The notes under the pieces are model-generated. The model did no database searches, was not told the origin of the DNA, and was given only the letters and a program-made list of their open reading frames with translations. A program made the translations under genes and the position numbers. 64,000 bases of DNA from Palsa-504 sp963834685 (GTDB taxonomy: Bacteria; Actinomycetota; Actinomycetes; Streptosporangiales; Streptosporangiaceae). This document shows positions 15,687 through 23,373 of this stretch, piece by piece; the stretch's first letter is position 1, and each line of letters begins with the position of its first letter. Location: contig CAWICW010000014.1 of assembly GCA_963834685.1 (NCBI GenBank), positions 310,001 through 374,000 on the forward strand, given 5' to 3'.

Positions 15687-16694
15687 ATGCCGCCGAGCCC
15701 GCCGCGCTCGCGGCGAACCGCGAGCGCGACACCGAAGCGTGCCGTCGGCCAGCTACGACTGCCGCACCAGCCGCTGATCCGCGACCTGCTCGCGGTCGGC
15801 CGCCAGGCGTTCTCGTTCGAGTTCATGCCGCCCAAGACCGAGGCGGAGGAACAGCAGCTCTGGCGGGCCATCCGGCAGCTCGAGCCGCTGCGGCCCACCT
15901 TCGTCTCGGTGACCTATGGGGCCGGCGGGTCGACCAGGGACCGGACCGTGCGGGTGACCGGCCGAATCGCTGCGGAGACCACGCTGACCCCGGTGGGGCA
16001 CCTGACCGCGGTGAACCACTCGGTGGCCGAGCTCCGCCAGGTGATCGGCGCGTATGCCGCGGTGGGGGTGCGCAACGTACTCGCGCTGCGTGGTGACCCG
16101 CCCGGCGACCCGAACGCCGACTGGGTCGCCCATCCGGAGGGCCTCAGCCACGCGGCGGAACTGGTCGGCCTGATCAGGTCGGTCGGCGACTTCTGCGTGG
16201 GGGTGGCCGCGTTCCCCGAGAAGCACCCGGGCTCACCGGATCCGGATACCGACGTGCGCTACTTCGTGGCCAAGTGCCGTGCGGGCGCGGACTTCGCCAT
16301 CACCAACATGTTCTTTTACCCGGAGGACTACCTGCGCCTGCGGGACCGGGTTGCCGCCCAGGGCTGCGAGGTGCCGATCATCCCCGGCATCATGCCCGTC
16401 ACCAGCCTGCGGGTGATCGAGCGCGCGCTCGAGCTGGGCGGCTGCCGGGTGCCTACCCAGCTCTGGGAGCGGCTGCAGGCGGTGGCCGAGGACCGGGCCG
16501 CGGTCCGTGAGATCGGCGTGGAGTACGCCGCCGGGATGTGCGAACGACTGCTCGCCGAGGGCGTACCCGGCCTGCACTTCTACACGCTCAACTGGTCCCG
16601 GGCCACCCGGGAGATCTACCAGCGCCTGGGCCTGGCCGACCGCGGCCTGTCCGACCGGGCGCGCAGCGGCAGTTCGGCGCCCATCACGGCGTAA
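15687..16694 (+). CDS. metF: Methylenetetrahydrofolate reductase
   Basis: Reduces 5,10-methylene-THF to 5-methyl-THF, the methyl donor for methionine synthesis. 335 residues; TIM barrel starting at 'SFEFMPPKTEAEEQQLW' near 46-62, with the active-site Glu in SFEF, then 'TYGAGGSTRDRT', 'NVLALRGDPP', 'AAFPEKHP' and 'GIMPVTS'. An extra basic N-terminal tail of ~30 residues precedes the domain. ATG at 15687, 19 bases after the Rv2175c-like gene, so likely co-transcribed. Mycobacteria have an MTHFR-like gene (Rv2172c) in the same neighbourhood. The 3' end overlaps the convergent GNAT gene by 79 bases. Confidence 0.93.
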   Translation: MPPSPPRSRRTASATPKRAVGQLRLPHQPLIRDLLAVGRQAFSFEFMPPKTEAEEQQLWRAIRQLEPLRPTFVSVTYGAGGSTRDRTVRVTGRIAAETTLTPVGHLTAVNHSVAELRQVIGAYAAVGVRNVLALRGDPPGDPNADWVAHPEGLSHAAELVGLIRSVGDFCVGVAAFPEKHPGSPDPDTDVRYFVAKCRAGADFAITNMFFYPEDYLRLRDRVAAQGCEVPIIPGIMPVTSLRVIERALELGGCRVPTQLWERLQAVAEDRAAVREIGVEYAAGMCERLLAEGVPGLHFYTLNWSRATREIYQRLGLADRGLSDRARSGSSAPITA

Positions 16695-17218
16695 GGCGGC
16701 TCGTTGCCGGGAAAGAACGCGAAACCGGTCAGCAGGTCGCTGAAACCCACCCCGCGGTACAGCCGCCGGGCCGGCGAGTCGGCGTCCCGGGTCGACAACA
16801 GGGCGGTTCGTTCCGGCCGGTCCGAGGTGAGCTGGAGCAGCAGGCCCGCGCCGACGCCGTGGCCCTGATGGTCCGGGGCCACGTGCAACTCGGCGACCTC
16901 GAACGAGTCATCCAACCAGGCCGCGGCGGTCGCCATGCCGTGGCGGGCGGCCACCGCGCGGGCCACCGTGTCGTGCCACCACTGGCCGGCGGCGCCGTGG
17001 AAGCCGTAACCGAACCCGGCCGGCGCTCCGGATCCGTCCTCGGTGGCCAGCAGCGCGCGGAACCCCGGGTGAGCGGCGTGCCCGGCCATGATCGACCGTC
17101 GGCCTGCCAGCATCTCGGCGGGCGGCCGCATGGCCGCCGCGTACACCGTGATCATCTGATCGAGCCGCGCGACGAACTCGCCGGGGCCGAGCTCGCTGAC
17201 CGAAAGCGCGCGCCGCAT
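16616..17218 (-). CDS. GNAT family N-acetyltransferase
   Basis: About 200 residues from ATG at 17218, which gives 'MRRALSVSELGPGEF'; an in-frame start at 17266 is possible. The acetyl-CoA binding motif is 'VAPDHQGHGVGAGLL', with the preceding strand 'FEVAELH' and the following 'ALLSTRDADSPARRLYRGVGF'. Substrate unknown. The last 26 codons overlap the metF 3' end on the opposite strand; both tails lie outside the conserved folds. Confidence 0.85.
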   Translation of the reverse strand: MRRALSVSELGPGEFVARLDQMITVYAAAMRPPAEMLAGRRSIMAGHAAHPGFRALLATEDGSGAPAGFGYGFHGAAGQWWHDTVARAVAARHGMATAAAWLDDSFEVAELHVAPDHQGHGVGAGLLLQLTSDRPERTALLSTRDADSPARRLYRGVGFSDLLTGFAFFPGNEPPYAVMGAELPLRARSDRPRSARPRRW

Positions 17219-17262
17219 CCTCGCAAGCTTAGGAGAAGGCCGCTTGCCGGCCGGCCAGCGGA

Positions 17263-19998
17263 TCACGTCAGCTGGCTGCCCCGGATCGCGGGCACCGACC
17301 GCACCTGGACCTGTGCCTGGCCGAGTTCCGGCTGGCTGGCGGTCAAGGTGATGGTCCCGGTCTGGCCCGGCAGCGAGCGGATCCAGACCGCGCCGAGCCC
17401 GCCGTAGGCACCGAAGGCGAACGGGTTGTCGCCGATCAGCGTCGCGGGACCGGTCAGCGTCAGCGTCACTTCCCCGGCCGGGTACCGGCGCAGGTTGCCG
17501 TACTCGTCGACCGCGCGGAACACCGCCCGGGTGGCGTCCGACCCGTCCGCCACGATGGTCGCGTCGTCGACCGCCAGGGCCAGGGTGTCACCGGCCGGGT
17601 CGGACGACATGCGGAGTTCCGTCACCTGCTGGCTGCCCACGTAGCCCTCGATCATGAGCTCGGGCATGGTTCTGGGGACCCGGGCGGGGAGATGGGCCAG
17701 GAACGGGGGATAGGCCAGGTCACCGTACGGCGAGGGTCTGGTCGCGGGCAGCGCGGTGGTCACGTGCGCGCCGTTGATGAAGATCTCCAGCCGCTCGCAG
17801 TTGCTGGCGATCATCGTGGTCGGCGCCGGGATCGGGAACACCCCGGTAGGCTCCCAGAAGAACACCGGCACGATGACCGGGCGGACGCCCGGGTCCACCT
17901 GCGACTGGTAGATGGCGGCGCCGGGCTTGGGGACCCGGAACAGGTCGGCCACTCCGGCCCACTTGACCGACTCCGGATCCAGGCCCTCCGGTGAGGCGTA
18001 GTCGAACGCGGCCCAGGCCAGCATCCCGGAATAGCCAGGCTGAGACCGGGCCAGGCTCTGCGCCTCGCCGTGCAGGACCGCCTGATTGGCCAGCTGCGCA
18101 GGCGAGTCGGTCCACGCGAAACGATGCGGCTTGGTCTCGTCTACCCCGACCGCCTCGCTGATCAGATAGGGCAGGCCGGTCAGCGGCGGCCTCAGCAGCG
18201 CCTCAACGCTCTGCCGGTCGTGGGTGTAGTCGTTGTACGCGAAGACATCCTCGTTCCACCCGATGACACTGTAGGAGTACATCGCGCCCGAACTGGGCCG
18301 GGAGCCGTCGAGCTGGGCGGCGGCCTGCCTGGTCGCGGCCCACAGGCCAGGGAGGTCGGGCGTCTCGTTGAGCCGGGTGCCCCAAAGGACGACCGACGGC
18401 CGGCTCCGGTCCCTGATCACCATGTCGCGCACGTTCTGCACCACCAGGTCCTGCCAGCCCGGGGCCGCGTTCACGTTGTGCCAGCCCGGTGCCTCTTCCC
18501 AGACCAGCAGCCCGAGCTCGTCGCAGGCGTCGAGGAAGTGCGGCGACTGCGGGTAGTGCGAGCAGCGGACCATGTTGCAGTTGAGCTCGTTCTTCAGGAT
18601 CTCCGCGTCCGCGCGCTGCACCCGGCCCGGCATCGCCATGCCGGCGTACGGGTAGAGCTGGTGCCGGTTCAGGCCGAACAACTGCAGCCGCTCCCCGTTC
18701 AGGTAGAAGCCGTCGGGCTGGAACGAGGCGGCCCGGAACCCGATCCGCCGGGACAGGACGTGGCTGCCCACGCCAGGGAAGGCCAGCGTGGCCTGCACCG
18801 TGTACAGCTTGGGGTTGTCCGGCGACCACAGGGTGATATCCCCGAGTCCGGTCAGGCTCAGCTTCATGGTGCTGATGCCGGGCGTGTCCAGGCTGACCGG
18901 CGTGGCCTGGGTGGCGATCAGTTGGCCTCCGTCGAACAGCTCGACCAGCAGGCTGCCGTCGGCATGCGTCGGCAGCGCCGAGTCGATGGTGCACTCCACG
19001 TCCACCCGCCGTTGCGAGCTGAGCACGTCGGCCGGCAGGGCGAACAGGTCGGACAGGAACGCCTGCGGTAGTACCCGCAGCCTGACGTCCCGGTAGATTC
19101 CGCCCGGCTGGAAGAAGTCGACGGTGGTCGGCCCCCGGCCGTAGCTCATCGGCGGCACCGGCAGGCAGTTGGCGTCCACCAGGACCGAGAGGAGGTTGTC
19201 GCCCGAGGTGACGTGGCCGGTGAGTTCGGCCGAGAACGGCAGGTACCCGCCCTGGTGGGTGCTGACCGTCTGGTCGTTGATCACGACCGTCGCGTTGACC
19301 ATGACCCCGTCGAATTCGACCAGGATCCTGTTGCCCGGCAGGCGCGTACTGAGCAGTGGACCGCCGGTGAAATGACGCCGGTAGATCCACATCTGCTGCC
19401 ACTCGCTGGGGTTCCAGTAGCGCCACGAGAGCGGAGTGACCGCGTGTGGCACCGTGACCGGCGCGAAGCCGCTGTCGTCGTAGAACGAACTCTCCGAGCC
19501 CGCCATGTACTGCCCGCCGAACAGCCAGTTCGAGTTCAGCGAGAAGCTCAGGTTGGTGGGCTGCGGCTCGTTCGACGGCGAAATGCTTCCGACCAGCGCG
19601 AGCAGCGGCAGCGCGGCGACCCCGGCACCGCCGATCACGCTGGCCTGGATCAGTGCGCGTCGAGAAATCCGCCGCTTGGCCTTGGTCTCGCTCTCGTGCG
19701 CCGCGTCCTGAGCCGCGGAGACTGCGTCGGCCGGGTCGGTGCCGGCCTGGGCGGCCGGCGTCGCTGCGGAGCCACGACGGCCCGCCGGGTCCGAACCAGC
19801 GCCGGACTCGCTGACCCCCGCCGGCTCGTCTCCCGTGCCGGTGTCGAGGACCGCATCGCTCCCGGTCACGCTCACCAGGGCGTCCTGGCCGGTGTCGTCG
19901 GCCGCCAGAGCGGGCTCGACGACGACCGGGATGGGCTCGATGTCGTCCTGGACCTCGCCTACCGGGAATCCAGCGTCTGCGTCGGCAACGCCAGACAT
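17263..19998 (-). CDS. Glycoside hydrolase family 2 (beta-galactosidase/glucuronidase-like), exported
   Basis: About 911 residues from ATG at 19998. A ~105-residue acidic, Ala/Asp/Gly-rich N-terminal tail comes first, then a twin-arginine-like signal 'KRRISRRALIQAS' with a hydrophobic helix, then the enzyme. GH2 sugar-binding domain begins 'LNSNWLFGG'; the barrel has 'RCSHYPQSPHFLDACDELG', the acid/base Glu in 'WGTRLNE' and the nucleophile Glu in 'LISEAVG'. C-terminal Ig-like domains finish it ('GEVTLTLTGPATLIGDNP'). No lipobox Cys is seen, so it is either membrane-anchored or cleaved. Likely acts on an extracellular beta-glycoside; exact sugar unknown. Monocistronic. An ATG at 20166 is in frame but gives a non-conserved extension. 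Confidence 0.87.
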   Translation of the reverse strand: MSGVADADAGFPVGEVQDDIEPIPVVVEPALAADDTGQDALVSVTGSDAVLDTGTGDEPAGVSESGAGSDPAGRRGSAATPAAQAGTDPADAVSAAQDAAHESETKAKRRISRRALIQASVIGGAGVAALPLLALVGSISPSNEPQPTNLSFSLNSNWLFGGQYMAGSESSFYDDSGFAPVTVPHAVTPLSWRYWNPSEWQQMWIYRRHFTGGPLLSTRLPGNRILVEFDGVMVNATVVINDQTVSTHQGGYLPFSAELTGHVTSGDNLLSVLVDANCLPVPPMSYGRGPTTVDFFQPGGIYRDVRLRVLPQAFLSDLFALPADVLSSQRRVDVECTIDSALPTHADGSLLVELFDGGQLIATQATPVSLDTPGISTMKLSLTGLGDITLWSPDNPKLYTVQATLAFPGVGSHVLSRRIGFRAASFQPDGFYLNGERLQLFGLNRHQLYPYAGMAMPGRVQRADAEILKNELNCNMVRCSHYPQSPHFLDACDELGLLVWEEAPGWHNVNAAPGWQDLVVQNVRDMVIRDRSRPSVVLWGTRLNETPDLPGLWAATRQAAAQLDGSRPSSGAMYSYSVIGWNEDVFAYNDYTHDRQSVEALLRPPLTGLPYLISEAVGVDETKPHRFAWTDSPAQLANQAVLHGEAQSLARSQPGYSGMLAWAAFDYASPEGLDPESVKWAGVADLFRVPKPGAAIYQSQVDPGVRPVIVPVFFWEPTGVFPIPAPTTMIASNCERLEIFINGAHVTTALPATRPSPYGDLAYPPFLAHLPARVPRTMPELMIEGYVGSQQVTELRMSSDPAGDTLALAVDDATIVADGSDATRAVFRAVDEYGNLRRYPAGEVTLTLTGPATLIGDNPFAFGAYGGLGAVWIRSLPGQTGTITLTASQPELGQAQVQVRSVPAIRGSQLT

Positions 19999-20486
19999 CA
20001 CGCGTACCCCCGTCGCAAAGAGCTCCCCGTCAGCATCCGGTGTGACATCCTCACCGCCGCCGCGACACGTGCCCGGGTCCTCGGCGACTGGTCTTGTGCT
20101 CCCGTCGTAAGTGGCGGATGGGAACGCACGCGATAAAAATACAGGCCCTCTAGGCTCCGTGTGCAAACAGACACGTTGCGCCTAAATAACATGAATAACC
20201 TGGTCTGTCGCATATGGCCGAGCACGCCGGCGGGCACGGCGCGCGCTCCGGCCCGCGGTGTCGTGGTCGCGCCGCGTCCTCGGCCCGGCCGCGACGGCTC
20301 TGGCGGCGCCGTCCCCCGCTGTCCCCGGCGAGGCAAAATGTCAGACCCTCGCGGTACCTTCGAACAAACATCGAATAGCGACTAGACATCGGAACGAATT
20401 TAGGTTCGAATAGATGTACCAGCGCCGGCCGGGTGAGGTGAGGGAAGCGTCTCACCTGGCCGGGCCACCGGAGGAGATGAGAAGCG
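19999..20486. other. Intergenic region between GH2 and HEPN genes
   Basis: About 490 bases without a convincing gene. It contains an imperfect long inverted repeat: GGTACC-TTCGAAC (20353-20365) facing GTTCGAA (20404-20410) and GTACC (20416-20420). AT content rises around 20150-20200 and 20340-20415, where divergent promoters are likely. No terminator or RNA gene recognised. Confidence 0.5.
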
Positions 20487-20969
20487 ATGGTGAACGCAGC
20501 GGAGGTGCGGATGGGCGGCGAGATCGGCGCGCGGCATGCTGGGATACCGAGGGTTCCCGGGGTTCCTGTGGCGCCGACGGTGCTGAGCATGCTCCAGTCC
20601 GCGCGCCGGGGACTGGGCGAAGCGGCCGACGAGACGTCGCCCGGCGCCCGTTATGTCACCGCGCATCTGGCGGCGCTGCGTGCCGCGGCGGCGGTGGTGG
20701 CGGCCCGGGGCGAGCCCAGGACCAAGCGCCGGAAGCCGCACAGCGTGTGGGACCTGCTGCCCCAGGTCGAGCCGGCCCTGAGCGAGTGGGCCGCCTACTT
20801 CGCGGCCGGGGCCGGCAAGCGCGCCGCGGCCGAGGCCGGCCTGCCGCGCGCGGCATCCGCCCGTGAGGCCGACAACCTGCTGCGGGATGCGGAGACGTTC
20901 CTGTCACTCGCGGAGACCGCGCTCGGCGTCGAGGTGCAGTCTCCGCTCCCGCTGCGGCCGGCCGGCTAG
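20487..20969 (+). CDS. SAV_6107-like HEPN domain protein
   Basis: 160 residues, almost all helical. 'VAPTVLSMLQSARRGLGEA', 'ARYVTAHLAALRAAAAVVAARG', 'SVWDLLPQVEPALSEWAAYFAAGAGKR' and 'ADNLLRDAETFLSLAE' match the actinobacterial SAV_6107 HEPN family. HEPN proteins are often RNases or nucleotidyltransferase partners, but the Rx4-6H RNase motif is not evident here. ATG at 20487 has GGAGG upstream. Its 3' end is four bases from the convergent bldD stop. Function unassigned. Confidence 0.75.
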   Translation: MVNAAEVRMGGEIGARHAGIPRVPGVPVAPTVLSMLQSARRGLGEAADETSPGARYVTAHLAALRAAAAVVAARGEPRTKRRKPHSVWDLLPQVEPALSEWAAYFAAGAGKRAAAEAGLPRAASAREADNLLRDAETFLSLAETALGVEVQSPLPLRPAG

Positions 20970-20973
20970 CGGC

Positions 20974-21468
20974 TCAGAACCCGTCCATCGCGCCGCGTGC
21001 GTCGGCGTCCAGCACGCCCCAGCTGATGAGTTCCTCGGTGAGGTCAGCGGGCGACTTGTCATAGATGACCGCGAGCGAACGGAGGTCCTCGTGCCGCACC
21101 GACAGGACGCGGCCGTTGTAGTCGCCGCGCTGGCTCTGGATGGTCGCGACGTACCGGGCAAGCGGGCCGACCTTGTCCTTGGGCAGCTGGCCCATGCGTT
21201 CCAGGTCGATGACGAGCTTGGGCGAGGGCACGAGCGGCGTCGGGGCGGCGTCGCCGGGCAGGAGCTCGGAAACGGGCACCCCGTAGAACTCGGCGAGCTC
21301 GGCGAGCTTCTGGACGGTGACCGACCGGTCTCCGCGTTCGTAGGAGCCGACGACGACGGCCTTCCACCGGCCGCGGGACTTCTCCTCCACGCCATGTAGT
21401 GAGAGTCCCTGCTGGGTGCGGATGGCGCGCAGCCGCGCGCCGAGTGTCTTGGCGTACTCAGATGGCAT
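20974..21468 (-). CDS. bldD: Developmental transcriptional regulator BldD
   Basis: 164 residues from ATG at 21468 (GAGG upstream), matching Streptomyces BldD closely. N-terminal XRE helix-turn-helix: 'MPSEYAKTLGARLRAIR', 'LSLHGVEEKSRGRWKAVVVG'. The C-terminal domain carries the cyclic-di-GMP signature R-x-D-x8-R-x-x-D as RGD...RHED near residues 114-128. BldD dimerised by c-di-GMP represses sporulation and other developmental genes. The upstream region has GTNAC-type inverted repeats, suggesting autoregulation. Divergent from pyrR, as in Streptomyces. In-frame codons upstream of 21468 do not align with the family. Confidence 0.96.
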   Translation of the reverse strand: MPSEYAKTLGARLRAIRTQQGLSLHGVEEKSRGRWKAVVVGSYERGDRSVTVQKLAELAEFYGVPVSELLPGDAAPTPLVPSPKLVIDLERMGQLPKDKVGPLARYVATIQSQRGDYNGRVLSVRHEDLRSLAVIYDKSPADLTEELISWGVLDADARGAMDGF

Positions 21469-21501
21469 TTTTCCTCGGTTCCCGGCCAGTCGTCGCTTAC
21501 G

Positions 21502-21522
21502 GTAACGGTTACGCTCAGTGAC
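21502..21522. promoter_or_regulatory. Candidate BldD operator (autoregulation)
   Basis: GTAAC-G-GTTAC (21502-21512) is contiguous with GTTAC-GCTCA-GTGAC (21508-21522), overlapping GTNAC palindromes 34-54 bases upstream of the bldD ATG. BldD recognises GTNAC-like inverted repeats in Streptomyces, including its own promoter. Prediction by similarity only. Confidence 0.55.
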
Positions 21523-21720
21523 GGTAGGCGGCGAGCGCGACAAGGTCAAGCCGAATGGCAAAAACTGGCTTAACTCGTACGGCAACCGGCTTGCCATCGC
21601 GGATCACTACCTACCCTCCGCCGGCCGGCAAGAATCCAGCTGTGATCACGTTTCACGTCGCTGCGGGCAGGTCGCGCGAACGTGGCGGACGATGGTCACC
21701 TTCTGGTGGCGTCTGTCTGA

Positions 21721-21736
21721 TGTGACGTAAATCACA
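21721..21736. promoter_or_regulatory. Perfect CRP/Crp-type palindrome
   Basis: TGTGA-CGTAAA-TCACA, an exact match to the actinobacterial Crp consensus TGTGA-N6-TCACA. It lies in the bldD-pyrR divergent region, 48 bases upstream of a TATGAT -10 box and about 250 bases from the bldD start. Confidence 0.65.
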
Positions 21737-21784
21737 CACCGTGCCCGGCGGCGTGATGCGGGCGGGTCCGCTGGTAACTCCCCG

Positions 21785-21790
21785 TATGAT
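21785..21790 (+). promoter_or_regulatory. -10 box of the pyr operon
   Basis: TATGAT, 58 bases before the pyrR ATG. No clear -35. A start near 21797 would give a leader of about 50 bases holding the PyrR-binding hairpin. Confidence 0.5.
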
Positions 21791-21810
21791 CTTGGACGAA
21801 GACATCCTTT

Positions 21811-21843
21811 AAGGACCGTCCGGAGAGGCGGGGAAGGAGGTCC
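21811..21843 (+). promoter_or_regulatory. PyrR-binding RNA hairpin covering the pyrR ribosome binding site
   Basis: GGACC (21813-21817) and GGTCC (21839-21843) can close a stem that contains GTCCGGAGAGGCGGGG, matching the PyrR anti-antiterminator consensus (U-C-C-N-G-A-G-A-G-G). The ribosome binding site AAGGAGG lies in the 3' arm, four bases before the ATG. In mycobacteria PyrR regulates the pyr operon by binding such a hairpin and blocking translation; the same is expected here. Confidence 0.75.
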
Positions 21844-21847
21844 ATTC

Positions 21848-22423
21848 ATGGGCGCAACCGGGTATCCGGTCGCGGGGCGTGATGGCCTTGCAGTGCTCGA
21901 TGCCGAGGAGATCAGGCGCGCGCTGACCAGGATCGCCCACGAGATCCTGGAACGGACGCACGGCGGCGAAGAGGTAGTCCTGCTCGGCATTCCGACGCGC
22001 GGCGTGCCGCTGGCCCGCCGCCTGGCCGCCCGGATCGGGGAATTCGAGGGTCTCGAGGTTCCCTGCGGATCGCTCGACGTGACCATGCACCGCGATGACC
22101 TGCGGCTCCGCCCGGCGCGCGCACTGGGCCGCACCGACCTTCCCCCTTCGGGGGTGGACGGAAAGACGATCGTCCTGGTCGACGACGTGCTCTACTCGGG
22201 CCGCACCGTGCGCGCGGCGCTCGACGCGCTGACCGACCTGGGCCGGCCCCGGGCCGTGCAGCTGGCCGTCCTGGTCGACCGCGGTCACCGCGAGCTCCCC
22301 ATCCGCGCCGACTACGTGGGCAAGAACCTGCCGACCTCGCAGCGGGAGGTGGTGCACGTCCTGCTGGCGGAGGTCGACGCCCAGGACGCGGTGATGATCA
22401 GCGACGAGGGGCGGCCGTCATGA
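21848..22423 (+). CDS. pyrR: Bifunctional pyr operon regulator / uracil phosphoribosyltransferase PyrR
   Basis: 191 residues, slightly long because of ~14 extra N-terminal residues. PRTase fold with the PRPP-binding motif 'VLVDDVLYSGRTVRAALDAL' near residues 107-126, 'LGIPTRGVPLARRLA' near 46-60, and 'GSLDVTMHRDDLRLRP' carrying basic residues used for RNA binding in the family. It senses UMP/UTP versus PRPP and binds the mRNA leader just upstream. Stop overlaps the pyrB start (ATGA). First gene of an eight-gene UMP operon. Confidence 0.96.
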   Translation: MGATGYPVAGRDGLAVLDAEEIRRALTRIAHEILERTHGGEEVVLLGIPTRGVPLARRLAARIGEFEGLEVPCGSLDVTMHRDDLRLRPARALGRTDLPPSGVDGKTIVLVDDVLYSGRTVRAALDALTDLGRPRAVQLAVLVDRGHRELPIRADYVGKNLPTSQREVVHVLLAEVDAQDAVMISDEGRPS

Positions 22424-23373
22424 AGCGCCATCTGATCTCGGCGGCCGATCTGAGCCGGGGCGACGCGCTGCTCATCCTCGACACCGCGGAGGAGCTGGCC
22501 AGCCTGGCCGACCGCCCGATCAAGAAGCTGCCCACGCTCCGCGGCCGCACGGTCGTCAACCTCTTCTTCGAGGACTCGACCAGGACCAGGATCTCGTTCG
22601 AGGCGGCCGCGAAACGGCTGTCCGCCGACGTGATCAACTTCTCGGCCAAGGGCTCGAGCGTGGCCAAGGGCGAGAGCCTCAAGGACACCGCGCTGACCCT
22701 CGAGGCCATGGGCGCCGACGCGGTCGTCATCCGGCACAGCGCCTCGGGCGCCGCGCACCGCCTGGCCGGCTGGGTCCGGGGCAGCGTCGTGAACGCCGGA
22801 GACGGCACCCACGAGCATCCCACCCAGGCCCTGCTCGACGCGTTCACCATCCGGCGCAGGCTCCGCGGAGGGAGCGGCCGCGGGGCCGGGCTGGACGGCA
22901 TCCGGGTCACCATCGTCGGCGACGTGCTGCACAGCCGCGTCGCCCGGTCCAACGTGCTGCTGCTCAGTACCCTCGGTGCGGAGGTGACCCTGGCCGCCCC
23001 GCCCACATTGCTGCCCCTCGCCGTGGATACCTGGCCCTGCGCGGTGAGCTACGACCTGAACACCGAGCTGCCCAAGAGCGACGTGGTGATGATGCTCCGC
23101 GTTCAGCAGGAGCGGATGACCGCGGCGTACTTCCCCAGCGTGCGCGAGTACAGCCGCCGGTACGGGCTGGACGCCGCACGCATGGCCCGGTTGCCCGACC
23201 ACGCCATCGTCCTGCACCCCGGGCCCATGAACCGGGGCGTGGAGATCGCCGCCGACGTGGCCGACTCGGCCCGCTCGATGATCGTGGAGCAGGTGGCCAA
23301 CGGGGTCACCACCCGGATGGCCGTCCTGTACCTGCTGCTCGGCGGCACCGAGTTCCCGGAGGTGGCCTCGTGA
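22420..23373 (+). CDS. pyrB: Aspartate carbamoyltransferase catalytic subunit
   Basis: Condenses carbamoyl phosphate and aspartate to carbamoyl aspartate. 317 residues, class-B-like single chain; no pyrI seen. Carbamoyl-phosphate loop 'FEDSTRTRISFE' near 48-59, 'SSVAKGESLKDT' near 77-88, 'HEHPTQALLDA' near 131-141, and the aspartate-side 'HPGPMNRGVE' near 266-275. Overlaps pyrR and pyrC by four bases each. Acts with PyrC, which follows, as in complexes described in other bacteria. Confidence 0.97.
   Translation: MKRHLISAADLSRGDALLILDTAEELASLADRPIKKLPTLRGRTVVNLFFEDSTRTRISFEAAAKRLSADVINFSAKGSSVAKGESLKDTALTLEAMGADAVVIRHSASGAAHRLAGWVRGSVVNAGDGTHEHPTQALLDAFTIRRRLRGGSGRGAGLDGIRVTIVGDVLHSRVARSNVLLLSTLGAEVTLAAPPTLLPLAVDTWPCAVSYDLNTELPKSDVVMMLRVQQERMTAAYFPSVREYSRRYGLDAARMARLPDHAIVLHPGPMNRGVEIAADVADSARSMIVEQVANGVTTRMAVLYLLLGGTEFPEVAS

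Noticed and set aside
20353..20420. LexA (SOS) box near TTCGAACAAACATCGAA
   Set aside because: Spacing and the second half do not match TCGAAC-N4-GTTCGA; kept only as an inverted repeat.
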